64,000 bases of DNA from Prototheca cutis (taxonomy: Eukaryota > Chlorophyta > Trebouxiophyceae > Chlorellales > Chlorellaceae). Of this stretch, positions 11,859-24,757 are shown in pieces (positions within the stretch are counted from its first letter, which is position 1; every line of letters starts with the position of its first letter). The notes under the pieces were generated by a model. It ran no database searches and was not told the origin of the DNA. It was given only the letters and a program-made list of their open reading frames with translations. A program made the position numbers and the translations under genes. The stretch spans positions 1 through 64,000 of the forward strand of contig BCIH01000007.1 in NCBI GenBank assembly GCA_002897115.2, written 5' to 3'.

Positions 11859-13421
11859 ATGCACACTGAGACGATGTCGACTGCTGGAGCGGATACCGCG
11901 TCGCTGTCTGGAGAACCAATGGCCAAGCGGCCCCGGGTTCCCAGCTCGGACATGGCGTGCCTGGCGCAGTGCTGGGAGCTGGGGGACATGGTGGAGCGTG
12001 TGGCGGGCGAGGTGGATGCCATCGCCGCGGAGGCCCAGCGCCTGTCCCACGCAGCAGCACAGGCGCTGCCCCCCGTCTCGGCGCTGCCAGCTGAGAGGCG
12101 AGCGGCGCTGGCTGCAGCTGCCTTCCGGCGCACTCGTGAGCTTGTGACGGGCCCCTGCAAGAAGGTGCTGCTGGGCATCACTGCGCACAAGTGGTGCTGG
12201 CCCTTTTTAGCTCCAGTGGACACGGCCATCTACACCGACTACACCGAGCGCGTTGCCCAGCCCATGGACTTTGGCACCATCCGTGCCAAGCTAGAGGCCG
12301 GCGGGTACGACAACTCTGACGCCTTTGCCACCGACGTACGGCTCGTGTTTAACAATGCCAAGTGCTACAACGCGCCGGGGTCCGACGTCCACGTCATGGC
12401 CGACACGCTCCTGGTGAGTGGGGTTTGGATGTATTCTGGTGGGGAGGGGTGAAGGGGTGGGAGGGTCAGTGGTCAGTGGAGTGAGACTGGGCCGTAGTTT
12501 GCTGTAATTACACCAACAACAACAGTCACACCAACACTGCAGGAGCGGTTTGACGAAAAGTATGTGGCGCATGTGGTGCCGCGGATCGCGGATGCCGAGG
12601 CGGCCAGCCGCCGCGAGGAAGAGGCCGCCCGGCGCGAGCTCCTTGTTCCCGTTCATGTTGGGACTCCTACGATGGTGACGCCGCAGCAAGCATTATTGCA
12701 GCGACTGGACGCCGCAGCAGTGTCCATTGCTGATGCCAAGAGTGCAGCCGCAGCAGCTTGCCCGGCCTTGCCTCGGGCTGAGCTGGCGGCGCTGGCCGAC
12801 GCATTAGCCGCGGCACCGCAGGCACGGTTCGAGGCCGCTCTAGCGCTGGTTCTGCACCGCTGCCCGGGCCTGGAACTGCGTGGGCAGCTGAGCCTGGACG
12901 TGGGGGCACTGGATGCCCTGACGCTGCGCCAGCTGGCGAGCTTCCTGGACGCCGCTGAGCGGGCGGGGGACGGCGCCGGCCCTGCCTGGCCAAACGTCGG
13001 CTTGGGATCTGGCCTGTCTGCCATGTCGCGAGGCCGGAGAGCAGCCGTTTCATTTGCACGATCAGCAGAAGCGTCGCCGGTGGAATGCCGGGCATCAGAG
13101 CCGTCGCCGGCTGTTATCCAGGACCCGGGGCCCCGTGCCGTAACGCCCGCACCGGCGGCTCCAGCGATGATGACTGGTTCGACTCCGGCGATGCCCGCTG
13201 GACACCAAGGCCGGCTTATTGACAAAGGTGCGCTTGAGCAGAAGACAAATGACGACACTGACAAAACTGAGATACAAGACCCGCCCCCACTTGGTGACCA
13301 ACCTGTGCCGTCTCGAGACGATGCCAGTGCTGAGCCAGGGGCAGCAGCCTCAGGGCTGGAGAGCGGTGGCAATCATGATGGAACTCCTGCTGGAGGCAAG
13401 ATCGACGCCACCGTGACCTGA
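11859..13421 (+). CDS. BET/GTE-type bromodomain protein
   Basis: Two exons (11859-12413 and 12543-13421, phase 0) encode 477 residues. A single bromodomain spans about residues 110-210: WPFLAPVD (WPF shelf), YTERVAQPMDFGTIRAKL and NNAKCYN, which holds the acetyl-lysine-binding Asn. A NET (extra-terminal) domain follows at about 260-335, with ALADALAAAP and LRQLASFL. One bromodomain plus NET is the plant GTE layout, whereas animal BET proteins have two. The role is expected to be reading acetylated histones at active promoters. An N-terminal helix-rich region precedes the bromodomain, and a low-complexity Ala/Pro/Asp tail ends the protein. A second in-frame ATG lies at 11874. Confidence 0.88.
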
Positions 13422-13779
13422 GATATAGTGGCGCTGTGGAGCTTCTTGATTGTACATCCTGTGGATGCATGTCGGGACCCCAGCGAGCCTATGCACGTGA
13501 CTGTCCCTCCGGTCGGTACGAATTTTTTTTCCGCCGAGCCTTCTTTGCCGAGGAACTCACGACATGGAATGTGCAAGATCCGAGCGAGAGTCCAAAGATC
13601 TATATTAAATATTAGTTATCGGGTTGTTTTCGGCGTATTCGGAGGCTGCCTAGATTCAAGAGGGTTGGGCGCAGGGAAACAGAGGGCGGCCTGGCCAGGC
13701 TCCTCCCTGGGCTTTCAGGCCCCAACCACGGCCCTGTGGGCATGCAGGACGTTTTCTGGTTCATTCCATTCCAAGTACG
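13422..13779. other. Short intergenic stretch
   Basis: Between two plus-strand genes. An AT-richer patch near 13600-13620 (TATATTAAATATTAG) may belong to the 3' flank of the bromodomain gene or the promoter of the next one. No gene is seen. Confidence 0.4.
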
Positions 13780-14488
13780 ATGCAGAAAGCGCGCCAGGAA
13801 GCATTCAGGTCGCGGATTAACATGGTGGTGGGGCTCCTCCTCCTTGCCGGTTTCGCGACCGTGGCCATCGCCCCTCGGCCCTCCCTAGGTCAGTTATGTG
13901 GTCTTCGTCAAGGGGAGGTTTGAGCTGGGCGCTGCCTGCTTTCAGGTCCAGCGTATGCAGCAACAATTCTTCCACATACATCTACGCAGTGAGTGTGTGT
14001 CACACACTCTCTCTCTCTCTCTCTCTCAACAACCCAAACCTTGCAGCCTTTGTTCGTGGGCAGTTGGGACTGACAGAGCAGGTCAGTGCTGAGGTGGCGC
14101 TGCAGCTGGCAATGGAGGCGGCGACGTGTGCCTCCCCCGCGATAGACGGCTACTCTCACGTGGACGAGTCCTGCCTGAAGCGCTCCCCCGCCGCACGGTG
14201 GTGGCGTGCCATGTACGAGGCACTGGGCAGCACCGAGGCCGTGGCAGCTCTGCAGCGCATCCACATCGAAAAGTATGCCGAGTACGACGGGGTCGCGGTC
14301 AAGTGGGGCATCGGCCATAAGCAGCCCAGCGCCGAGGAATGCGGCCGTGCGTGCCTCAACCACAAGCCAAACGTCAATTCAAGTGAGCCTGGCGCCGGTG
14401 TCGTGCCGTGGTGGCGTGTGAGCTGGGGCTGGGGGTGTTGGAGAGCGGGATGTGCAGCCCAAAGGGTACTCCATAACAGGCACGCCAT

Positions 14489-14536
<48 letters not shown>

Positions 14537-14817
14537 CAGCCCTGATCGACTCGCTTCCCTGCAACGCATTTGTGTGGTGTGGGCAGGAGGACGGGTGCTG
14601 GGAACCCGACGCACACAAGCACGGTTTTCAAGACTGCTGGCTCAAGTTCACGGTGGCGCCAGCGGCCCCAGAGGTGAACATGCGGGGCCCCATCCCGCCC
14701 GCGCAGAAGAAGCGCCACCCGGAGGCCCCAGACTTTGTGCCGTGGCACACAGGGGCTGTGCTCCCCGCGGGCGTGGTCCTCACCAATGGCACCTGGGGAC
14801 CCCGCTACAAGTGGTGA
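13780..14817 (+). CDS. Type II membrane or secreted protein with Cys-rich PAN/Apple-like region
   Basis: Four exons (13780-13917, 13946-13988, 14047-14382, 14540-14817) join in phase to about 264 residues. The N-terminus is a short basic segment (QKARQEAFRSR) then a hydrophobic stretch VVGLLLLAGFATVAIA, read as a signal anchor or signal peptide. The C-terminal half contains clustered Cys and Trp residues in the order EECGRACL, LPCNAFVWCG, GCWEPDAH, DCWLKF, a spacing that recalls PAN/Apple domains of secreted green-algal proteins. These bind protein or carbohydrate ligands. The second exon is only 43 bases and flanks a CT repeat, and the third intron is largely (CA)n. The protein ends NGTWGPRYKW with a possible N-glycosylation site. 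The exact function is unknown, and the domain call is by eye. Confidence 0.68.
14491..14534 (+). repeat. (CA)22 repeat at an intron 3' end
   Basis: Dinucleotide repeat immediately before ATGCAG, the acceptor of the last exon of the PAN/Apple-like gene. Confidence 0.95.
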
Positions 14818-15242
14818 TGGTGACACCAGATTCCCGGGGACAAAGGGACCGTGGCCCGGGGAAAACTCGGCCAGCGCTCTCCTTTCCCAGCATGCACCTG
14901 GCCTCACAGCATGCTCAGGCGCTTGTCCTGCTGTGCCTGTTGCTGGACAGACGGGCACTCCTTGCTGCATGCACAACCGTTTCTCGTATGTTACAACCTC
15001 TTCTCGTTTGGTCTTGAAACCCCGAGGAAGAGCATCGCAGCGTGGCCCGTAGCTGGGCGGGAGCCCAAATGGATGCCACCCCAGCATGATCGTCACACCG
15101 CACGTTTGGGGCAGCTGTGCGTGATGCGGGTGGTCGGCCAAATGGATAAATACAAGGGCCGCCGACGCTCCCAGACATCAGCCACTCGTCAGTTTGCCAC
15201 ACTGTGGGTACCCTGCGCAAGTGCGCCGCAAGCCTTTCCACG
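14818..15242. other. Convergent intergenic region
   Basis: Lies between the 3' ends of the PAN-like gene (+) and the E2 gene (-). No coding signal is seen. Confidence 0.5.
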
Positions 15243-16279
<1,037 letters not shown>

Positions 16280-17933
16280 GTTGGTTCTTCAGGGCTGCGA
16301 TCGATCGTGTGCCAATGTCGCCCGGCTCCCCCCAGCGGACCGGCTCTTGATCGCTTTGCAAGGACACCAAGAATGACTCACATCAGGCCATGAACCATGA
16401 TGTCCTCAGAGTTTTGTATGCTCAAAACAGTGTGTTGTTGTTCTGTTGGGGTGTGATCAGGAATTAGAATCCCTTCTGCACCGTTGGATCGATTCGATGG
16501 AACAGGTTGTCGAGCAGACTTGCCGACGGTCATCATTGGGCTCGGGCACGCTACCACTCGGACGGCAGAAGCACGGCAAACGGCTACCTCAATGTCCGCA
16601 ATGTGGATGCACAAAATGCTGTCGGATCCACGATATTTCAAGGATGAAGATAAGCGTGGTCACTGCGCCACGGATTCTCTGCATTGGGTGCCGGTGCCGG
16701 AAGGATGACACGACACCTTTGCCAGCCCGAACCCAGTGTTCTTGTGAGCGATGCACCCCGGCGATCTGACCCACCATCAGGACTTTGCGTGGGGAATCTC
16801 ATTACAACATGTTTGACATGTACCATCGGTCGAGGAACTGCCTGACGAGGACGAGGGGGACATGCCATCAGGGCAGAGGGCTTGTCTCCACTACCTGGAT
16901 GGTCTGCTTGATCGAACACTCGACGTGGCAGATGAGCTTGATGGCGGAATCAGGCAGATGAAGACGATCCATGATGCCAATGTCGATGGGGAAGACGGCT
17001 TCTGGGGCTCGGCACGGGAAGCAGGGGTTCAGTGCACTTGATGGCCATTCAACCACCCTGGCCCAGCTGGCCAGTCTGATGACAATGCACGGACAGGGCC
17101 CCTCCAATCCTTCTATGCACGCACATATTTCGTATGCGGCTTCTCTTGGCCAGGAGACGCTCGACGTCTTCAAGGCGAGTGCAGGTCGATGTGCCTGGCG
17201 ATGATCAAGGGTGATGGAAATGACCACGTCTTCAGCTTCGGGCATCAGGTTATTGCAAACCAATCTTTCCTGAAGACAATTGCATGCCAAGGTCTCCTTG
17301 TGGGATGGCATGCTGCAGGGCCACTCCGCACGAGGGTGATGCAAGGAGAGATTAAGGGGGGGCTGGCGTGCTGGAGGGTGGCTAAGTGAGTTGGTGGGCA
17401 GGGGTGGGGGTGGGATCCAGGGTGTGGGTGGGGTTAGCGGTTAGGCGATGGGGCCCATCCCTTGCGCTGTCCATCCAGATCCCCCTGCCGCTCTGAGCAG
17501 TTCGCCATGTCTCCTGCAAATCTGTAGCATTCGTCGCGGCAGTTTTCGGCCCGGCACTCTGTTTAGGCACTATATTGTTGCGTTCATGGGACCATCCAGT
17601 CAGCGTATGTCATGGCAGTGGGATCTTATTCCCCAGAAACCGATGCTCAGGACAGAAAATGTGCGTGAGCAATCTCCTGTCCCCAGTGGATCGGCGCTGC
17701 TGTTCTCACCCAATTCCCGGCCGTGGACTCTGGCACCCGGCTCCAGGCGTTTCCTCAAAAATGAACATCATAGTCATGCATGCAAATCGACACATCATTT
17801 CTACGAAATGTAAGTTGGCAATCATCAATCGTATCGCCTGGTCTAGAGCGCGTCGAGCCCTCCAGTGTCTATTCTGGCAGGAGCCACGGCGTGCTAGCAG
17901 CTGGTGCGCCCACTGCTGTAGACCGTAGCTAAG
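16280..17933. other. Gene-poor stretch with one coding-like fragment
   Basis: Upstream region of the E2 gene (-) and of the KH gene (+). One plus-strand frame at 16829-17041 (71 codons, EELPDEDEGDMPSG then DVADELDGGIRQMKTIHDAN) is acidic and helix-like, and looks more like protein than its neighbours. It opens just after an in-frame stop and no intact gene can be joined to it. Further protein-like patches at 17140-17390 lie in other frames. A decayed gene or an undetected multi-exon gene are both possible. Confidence 0.35.
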
Positions 17934-19644
17934 ATGCAGGGATTGTTATCATTTGGAAAGGCCCCTCCGGGGCCTGGAGGACAATCGAGAGGGCACACGG
18001 CGCGCACTGGAGCCCGCACTGCTGGAAACTTCTTCCGGCCAACCGCGCCGCACGGGTCGGGCACCCAAAAGTCCACCTCGGGCCTGCCCCAAGTGCGGGT
18101 CAAGGCCTTTGGTGGAGATGTGGATGGTCCTCCGCCTGCACGTGGCGAATCTCCAGCATACAGGTGCGCCGATCGTGGCAATGTGGGCTCGAGCTGGCCA
18201 GGCACCGCCTCCTTTGATGGGTGGGGAGGGTGCCTGCGCTAGTGAGCTAGCATGACCGTCCTGGCGCCCCTAGGGACATGCCGCAAGGCAGCATGGTGTC
18301 CTGTGAGAGCACAACAGCCCTGGTCTTCTTGTGACAGGGCACGCACATGCGTACGGTAGAAGAACGTGACTGACTCGCGCCTGACCAACCCAACCTGCAG
18401 GGAGGACTCCGGCACGAGCCCGCGGCCGTTGGGGGCCGAATCGCCCTTCGTGTTCAAGTTTCTGGTGCCAGACACGGTGACAGGTGCCATTCTGGGCCGG
18501 AACGGCGGCCATGTGCATGCCATCCGGGCGCAGACAGGGGCGTTCATTCAGGTGATGGGTGTCTCATTTCTTTTTTGCTCCGGGAGGGTAGCTGTGCTGT
18601 CTGGGAGCACGGCCTGGTTGGTGGTGCAGCCATTGCCGAGCCAATGAGGCGCTCATCGCCGTTCCATAACAAGCAAGCAAGCAATCAACAAAAAAAATTA
18701 AATTAACAAGGACGAAAGGCCAAACATGAATGCAGTTTTGCCGACCGAATTCGGCGACAAACACTCCCGGGGAGCGGATGCTGACGCTGGCGGCTCCCAG
18801 CCTGGAGGGCGCGGTGGCGGCGCTGAAGCTGGTGCTTGAGAGCCTGCAGTCCCAGCCCGGTGGACTCACACGGCTGGGCGGCAGGGCGCACAGCAGCGAG
18901 GCTGTGCTGCGCCTGCTGCTGCCCGGCGCGTGCGCGGGTGTGGTGATGGGCCCGGGGGGCGAAACGATCAAGGCCCTGGAGCGACGGACCGGCTGCGGCG
19001 CGAGCGTCGAGCCCCGCGTACCCAACGCTGCGTTCCACCCCTACCGTGCAGTGCTCCTGGCGGCTCGCGACGCCCGGACGCTGGCAGCGGGCGCGGCCGA
19101 GGCCATGACCCTAGTGGCGCGGGATCCGCGCTACGGCCCGGCCATCGCCGCACTGACTTCCACCTGCTTCCGCGTCGTGCCCGTCCCCGAGCGCCGCGTC
19201 GGCGCGCTGCTGGGGCCTGCGGGGACCCACATCCGTGTGCTGCAGGACGTGCTCAAAGTCAAGATGGGCGTCGCCGATGCCATCGACACCACGGGGCGCA
19301 AGTACGTGTCCATCTGGGGTGGCGCCGAAAACGTTGAAGTCGCGCTGCGGGCGGTATTGCTGGCCACGGGCCAACGCTGGTCCGGCAACATCGAAGCCCC
19401 CGTGCTGGCGCAGCAGCGCCCCGCGCAGTCGTCATGGACCACCCCGGCATGGGCGACTGGCGCTGCTGTGGAGGAGGGCAATAATGGCGTTGCTGCGTCC
19501 TCCCCCGCTGGGGTCGTCGAGCCACCTCCGGTGCGCTCGCCGAGCGATCCACCCGTGCTCGAAGCGTTTGCCATCGAGTTCCAGAACAAGCTCGGGGACA
19601 ACGGGGAAGAGGAAGCCGAAGGTGGCGACGAGTCTAACGACTAG
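17934..19644 (+). CDS. Three-KH-domain RNA-binding protein (PCBP/hnRNP E-like)
   Basis: Exons 17934-18163, 18401-18551 and 18736-19644 give 429 residues. After a Gly/Pro-rich N-terminal tail come three KH folds. KH1 (FKFLVPDTVTGAILGRNGGH) is split by intron 2. KH2 has LRLLLPGACAGVVMGPGGET and KH3 has FRVVPVPERRVGALLGPAGT. The GxxG loops read GRNG, GPGG and GPAG, all compatible with RNA binding. Three KH repeats are the layout of poly(rC)-binding proteins and plant KH regulators such as HEN4, FLK and RCF3, acting in splicing, stability or translation of mRNA. The C-terminus is an acidic low-complexity tail (GEEEAEGGDESND). Poly(C) recognition would be intriguing given the C-runs in local introns, but that is speculation. 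Confidence 0.85.
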
Positions 19645-20296
19645 TACGATGAAGTGCTGACGGTGTCCGTGGTAGCGATGCTACGGCAGCGGCCATGTTG
19701 CTGTCATGAATCCTACATCCACGAGAGCTGGCGATACCTCCACCTCCATTCCTTGAACCACCTTTTCCACCTCCTANNCCGTCAAATGGATGCTGGAAAT
19801 CTGGCGACATTTTTACAAGCTATAGGGGCCTCGTCAGAGTTGGCCTTGAACTGTAATAATGAGTTGCCTGGCTGCCTGGCTGGCTGGCACTGCCTTGATA
19901 CCCGCACTCAGCCCCTTCTCACGTTCGAACGGCCATTGTGGTCTGCTGACACGCACACACGACAACACGCTCCCACCACCCCGGTTGCATGTGTTCCTTG
20001 GACAACGAAACCAGGTGCCGATGCCTTGTATGACTTTTCATTGTTCTCCGCTTTCTTTCGCCCCATGATATTGGCGGCGGGGGCTGCCGCCGGCCATCTT
20101 CCCCGGTGCCTGGGTTTTGTAACAAGTGTTGGCCAGCCTACAGTAGGCTTTGCAAGTCAGCAGGAGCAGCTCTTCAGGCCATCGTGTGCCCTGAGCATTG
20201 CAGTGCACGATCATGACGGAGGGGTCTTTGGAAGCGGTGCCCGCGTGACCTGAATACATGCGTCCAACCGGCAGCCCCCTCGCCATCGATCCTGCA
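19645..20296. other. Convergent intergenic region
   Basis: Between the stop of the KH gene (+) and the stop of the CysRS gene (-). No domain or splice pattern is seen. It should hold both polyadenylation regions. Confidence 0.5.
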
Positions 20297-23200
20297 TCAT
20301 GCTTCCTGCTCGAGCTGCAGCGCTGCAATGCCCGCCTGCAACGTCTCCAGCAAGTTGGGGTCCTTGGCCAGCTCCCTTTCCAATGGTGCCCGAATCTGCA
20401 GCATCAGTGTGCGGAGAAGGAGGGGTGCCGACTGGCCTGTTTCATGGGGGTGACAAAACAAGCGCACAGGTATACATGTGAAATCAAGGTCACCCAAATG
20501 CCCCCACGAGAAGCAAATCGCAGCACATACATGACAGAAAGTCATCATTGACACCAGCAGCCTGCTCACCTTGCGGGCCTTCTCGGCTTCCTTTTTGGCC
20601 TTGGCGAGGGCCTTGGTTTCCAGGGCCTGGCCCTCGGCATCGTGCGTGGGGTCGCCGGTCACGGGGTCAAACACCGAGTACCGGTCGCTCAGGGCGTCCT
20701 GGATGGACGGCAGCGCCGCCAGCGTCGAGAACTTGTCCAGGTCCCGTTGCAGCGCCGCCAGCCGCGTGGCGCGCTTCTTCGCGGCCGCCGCACGCTGTGC
20801 CTCGGCCCGTTGTTTGGCTTCGGCCTTGAGAACCGCTGGGTCCTCGCGCTTCCATGCCGCGGGGCCCTCCGCCCGGTCCTCCAGCTGCACTCCAATCTCC
20901 ACCAGCGGTCCGTCCCGCACCCTGGGAGGGCATGTGGGTGTCAGTTGGATTCTTGTGTGCCTGCTTGATTGTCGATGTTTCATCACAGCACATCAAGAAA
21001 GCATGAATCCATGTGCCTCAATCCCTGCAAACCCTAACCAGTCAACCGATCAAACAAACAAGCGGACCTGTCGCAGGCGGCGAGGAGATCGGCGGGCGAG
21101 GCACCGACCCGGGCGAGTGCCCGGATCTCGTCCCGGAACTTTGTCAGGACATCCAGCACGGCTACCGAGTCATCGCCTTGTGAGGACTCGCCCGTAGCCG
21201 CGGCCTCGAAATTCAGACCAAACACGCTCAGAACATGCGACACCTGGCGTACCACCGCAGCAACAAGCAGCCGCTGGGCGGGCGCGGCGGCGCCGGGGCC
21301 CCGAGCCGCGCGATACAGATTAAAGGCCTTGATCAGGTCGCCCACTGCATCCATCGCCCCCCGGGTGCCGATGTTGTCACACAGGCTCTCGTGCACCCGC
21401 TGCCCGGTGGCATCCAGTGCAGCCTGCAGCGCCATCTCCTCCTCCTGTGTTTCATTTTTGTCCGTGTATTCTTCGGGGTTTGGTGGCTATCGTGCGTGGG
21501 TGGCGGAAACTGCTATATGCATCCTAACAAATGGCAGCGGAACGCCGAAAGTTCGTCGCCTCTGGACTCTGGGTTCAAAACGCACAGTCGCAATCTTCCC
21601 AAAAAAAAACACCAGCCAGCCAGCCAGCCATCCTGCACCACGCACATGCCAGCGTTCGGGGAAGCTTCCACCGGCTGCCTTGGCTGCGTCCTGGGCCTCC
21701 CGCATCGTGAGCTCTGCGTTGGCGAAAAAGTCACGGAGCAGCTTCTCCCGTGACCGAGCCTCATCCAAAACCTGATGCGTGGTGGTTGGGGGGGGGGGGG
21801 GGGGGGGGGATTATTCAAGAGCAGTTGCAGAGAGAGAATCAGTAATGTTGTGACTACTGACAGAAGCATAACAGGCCATGGTCGGCGTCCCTGCAGACCA
21901 CCCCAAGAATTCGGGAGTGTACTTAGGCTGAGCGACTCCCATCAGCCCTCCTGACGAATCACGATGCCCACCTGGTCGCCAAAGGTAAAGGGCCTGTCCC
22001 AGGGCTGCAATACAAACAGCAGCCGCAGCTGCCGGGCTGTCACAGACTCCAGGGACTTCCTGCATGTGTAGGTATCAAGCGTTGGATCCGATGATCAAGC
22101 AGGTTTGGACCTGGCAGCCAGCCTGCACCTGACAGGTCGGGCTGTGATGCGCCGCACTAGTCAGTGGTGGAAGCAGAACGCACACCGCTAGCAGCACTGT
22201 GCCATGCAGTCAAAACTCGTGGCGGGGCACTGCTCCGACCGCAGACCACGGAACGATTCGGCATGCACATTGCTGTGGCACCCTCAGAAAAAGGGGGGGA
22301 CTGCGTGTGCAACTGCGTGCATGCACACAGAAACCCCCTTGCAACCTTTTTTTTCTCGAGCGACTACTTGCGTGCAGGACCTGGGGCCTTGCAGGTCACA
22401 CGCGGCTACTCTGGGTGCGGAGCCAACCACATTCCCCAAGCCTGACGTGACAACATGTTAGAGCCTCTTCCCAACTCCCAAAACCCTAAAAATCCCCCAT
22501 TTTCCCCCCGCATTGACAAACCTGATGGTGATAAAGTTCTTCAGGGACTTGCTCATCTTCAGGCCATCGATGCCCAGGTGTCCAGAGTGCAAAAAGTAGT
22601 TCACCCACTGGCTGCAACCGCATTCATGAAACCTTGCCTCCGACTGCAAAAGGTGCGGGCGTTGTGAACATGGTACCGAGTTGGAAGTCTTTTCTGGGCG
22701 TAGATGTTTGCTGAAGCAACCAAACTCTTAAGAATGGCAGCCATGAGCGGCACATCCACAAGCAATTCTTTTCTCTTAAGAAAAAACACACCAAAAACTG
22801 GTACCTGTGCGAGCTCATTGTCATGATGGGGAAAGCGCAGGTCCTCCCCCCCGGTGTGGATGTCGAGGCAGGAGCCGATGACGGCAGAGGCCATGGCACT
22901 GCACTCGATATGCCAGCCCGGCCGGCCTGGTCCCCACGCCGAGTCCCAGAAGGGCTCGCCAGGCTTGGACGCCTTCCACAGCGCAAAGTCCGCGGGGCTA
23001 CGCCGGCCCCGTTCGTCAGCAGACTCGCCGGCAAGGGCCGCCGAGCCGACAGACCAGGGCGCCAGCTTGCCATAGGTGTGTCCCGCCGTCTTGAATGCCT
23101 GGGTGTCAAAATACACCGAGCCATCGATGACGTAGGCAAAGCCATTGTCCACAATTTTCTGGACAAAGGTTATGATCTCAGGCATGTACTCGGTGACACG

Positions 23201-23950
23201 GGTGAGCACTGTCGGGGGCCGCACGCCCAGCGCCGCCATGTCCTCCAGGAACTCAGTTTCGTAACGCGCCGCATGCGCACGGAAGATGCCCTGGTCGTTG
23301 ACTTGGCTGCCGAGAGTCGCATCCAGCCACTCGGCCAATGAATCGGATGCCAGCGCATAGATGGCGTCGACAGCAGGCGCACCACCAGCACCGAGACCGT
23401 CCAGGGTAGTTTGCAATTCAGCCAGTTGCGCAGCCACGTGGCGCTCCTGGGCAACCAGGTTGTCCAATTCGGCGGCGCGCTTGTCGTTGGGCGCCGATGC
23501 CGTGCCCTCAGCCCGGGCTCCTTCTGCAGCCTGCACCTTGGCCGCTTGTTTCTCTACTGCACGAATCACCGCCTCCCGTGCGTCGGCCAACACCTTGTCA
23601 GGTGCATTGTTCACGGCCTTGTACTCGCCAAGCAGGTGGTTCCTTCTCGCACGGAGGATGATCTTGTCCTCGACGTCGGTCACGTTCATGACAAAGCGCA
23701 CGGTGTAGCCAAAGTAGTCCTCCAGCACGCGGCGCACGATGTCAAAGGTGAGGTAGTTCCTGGCGTGGCCCAGGTGCGCCGAGTCGTAGACCGTGGGGCC
23801 GCAGGTGTACCATGTCACCAGCTTGGAGCCGGGGCCTCCCCGGGGCACGAAGGGCACCTTGGCGTCAACCAAGGAATTATACAGGCACAGCACCGACTCC
23901 CGGGGGTTGGAAGAGCCCTCGGGCGGCGTCCACACACGGGTGTGAGACAT
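20297..23950 (-). CDS. CARS: Cysteinyl-tRNA synthetase, cytosolic eukaryotic type
   Basis: Seven exons (23950-22805, 22643-22522, 22059-21972, 21771-21646, 21444-21068, 20921-20570, 20395-20297) sum to 770 codons in phase. Class I synthetase motifs are present: the zinc Cys in [10 protein letters not shown], the HIGH motif as HLGHA, zinc ligands in WHIECSAM and FPHHDNE, and KMSKS in [12 protein letters not shown] helical insertion of about 110 residues rich in Ala, Glu and Lys sits between HIGH and the rest of the catalytic core, as in eukaryotic cytosolic CysRS. The C-terminus is Lys/Ala-rich ([12 protein letters not shown]) with [17 protein letters not shown], typical of the eukaryotic tail. 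There is no obvious organelle transit peptide at the chosen ATG. The acceptor of the last exon is ambiguous (20395 or about 36 bases upstream). Confidence 0.95.
21788..21809 (+). repeat. Poly(G) run (C-run on the gene strand)
   Basis: A G homopolymer in CysRS intron 3. On the coding strand it is a C tract ending about 17 bases before the exon 4 acceptor. Confidence 0.9.
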
Positions 23951-24397
23951 GGCGATCCACTGCCCCCCTCTGGACTGGGCCCCTGCGAGTGCCCAGCTGC
24001 GACGCGCCGCTGGCAGGGCGAGGACCGGTGGTGGGTCCCGGCGGCAGGCGGTGCGCGGAGGCCCTGCCAAGCTCTACCAACCCACTATGTAAAATATGCA
24101 ATCAATGACGACCGATCTTTTTCGAATATTTCATATGGCGCTGGCCCGTGACATGGGTCCCTATGGCGCACGGCGTCTCATGCAATTTTTGGGGGAGGCC
24201 GCAGGAGGCAATCGAAGATTTCACGCTGACCGTGCCGGACGTGAACCATCGCAAGATGGTCCATCAAACATGCATCAACGCAACAACATGAACGCTTGTA
24301 AAGTCTTTTTTTCAGGCAACTAACTATGGATTTGAGAGTGATACTGCTTCAAGCGAGTCAACCCTGGAGCACCAGCCTCTGGCTAACCCACCTACAT
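23951..24397. other. Upstream region of the CysRS gene
   Basis: The CysRS frame stays open for about 120 bases upstream of its ATG without another ATG. AT-rich DNA at 24085-24140 and 24290-24330 is a plausible promoter. No gene is recognised. Confidence 0.45.
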
Positions 24398-24757
24398 TGC
24401 AGGGCAAAAATGACGACACCTTGCCGAAATTCGCCGACTCCCACCTGCACAGCAAGGGCATGTTTTTCAGACAAGATGCCTGTTGGATCGCATTCCCTTG
24501 CCACATGGCTCAGAGAATTGGTTTAGTTCTTACTTGGCAGCAGGGCAGGTCTTGCAAGGAGGTTTTAGAAGGCCCTGGACATCGACTCCCTGGCACGGCA
24601 ATTGTTGCAACTCGGTGGTCCGTCATTAAGATGGTCATCCACCTTTCCATTGCCCTGCAGAGTGTGGAAATTTTCGGGCCGTCAGTGATGCCCAGTAACG
24701 CCCGGGGTGACGTGACGCTGTTGCTGGCTGAGCTGGTTGCATTATTTTTGCCCTGCA
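24398..24757. mobile_element. MITE-like repeat, copy 1, with 14-bp perfect terminal inverted repeats
   Basis: The left end reads TGCAGGGCAAAAAT (24398-24411) and the right end reads its exact reverse complement (24744-24757). The match extends imperfectly outward (CCTACAT on the left, ATGGTAGG on the right). The 360-bp interior has no intact reading frame. A second copy lies at 63301-63658. A short size, TIRs, lack of coding capacity and intergenic placement fit a non-autonomous DNA transposon. Target-site duplication could not be fixed with confidence. Confidence 0.7.
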
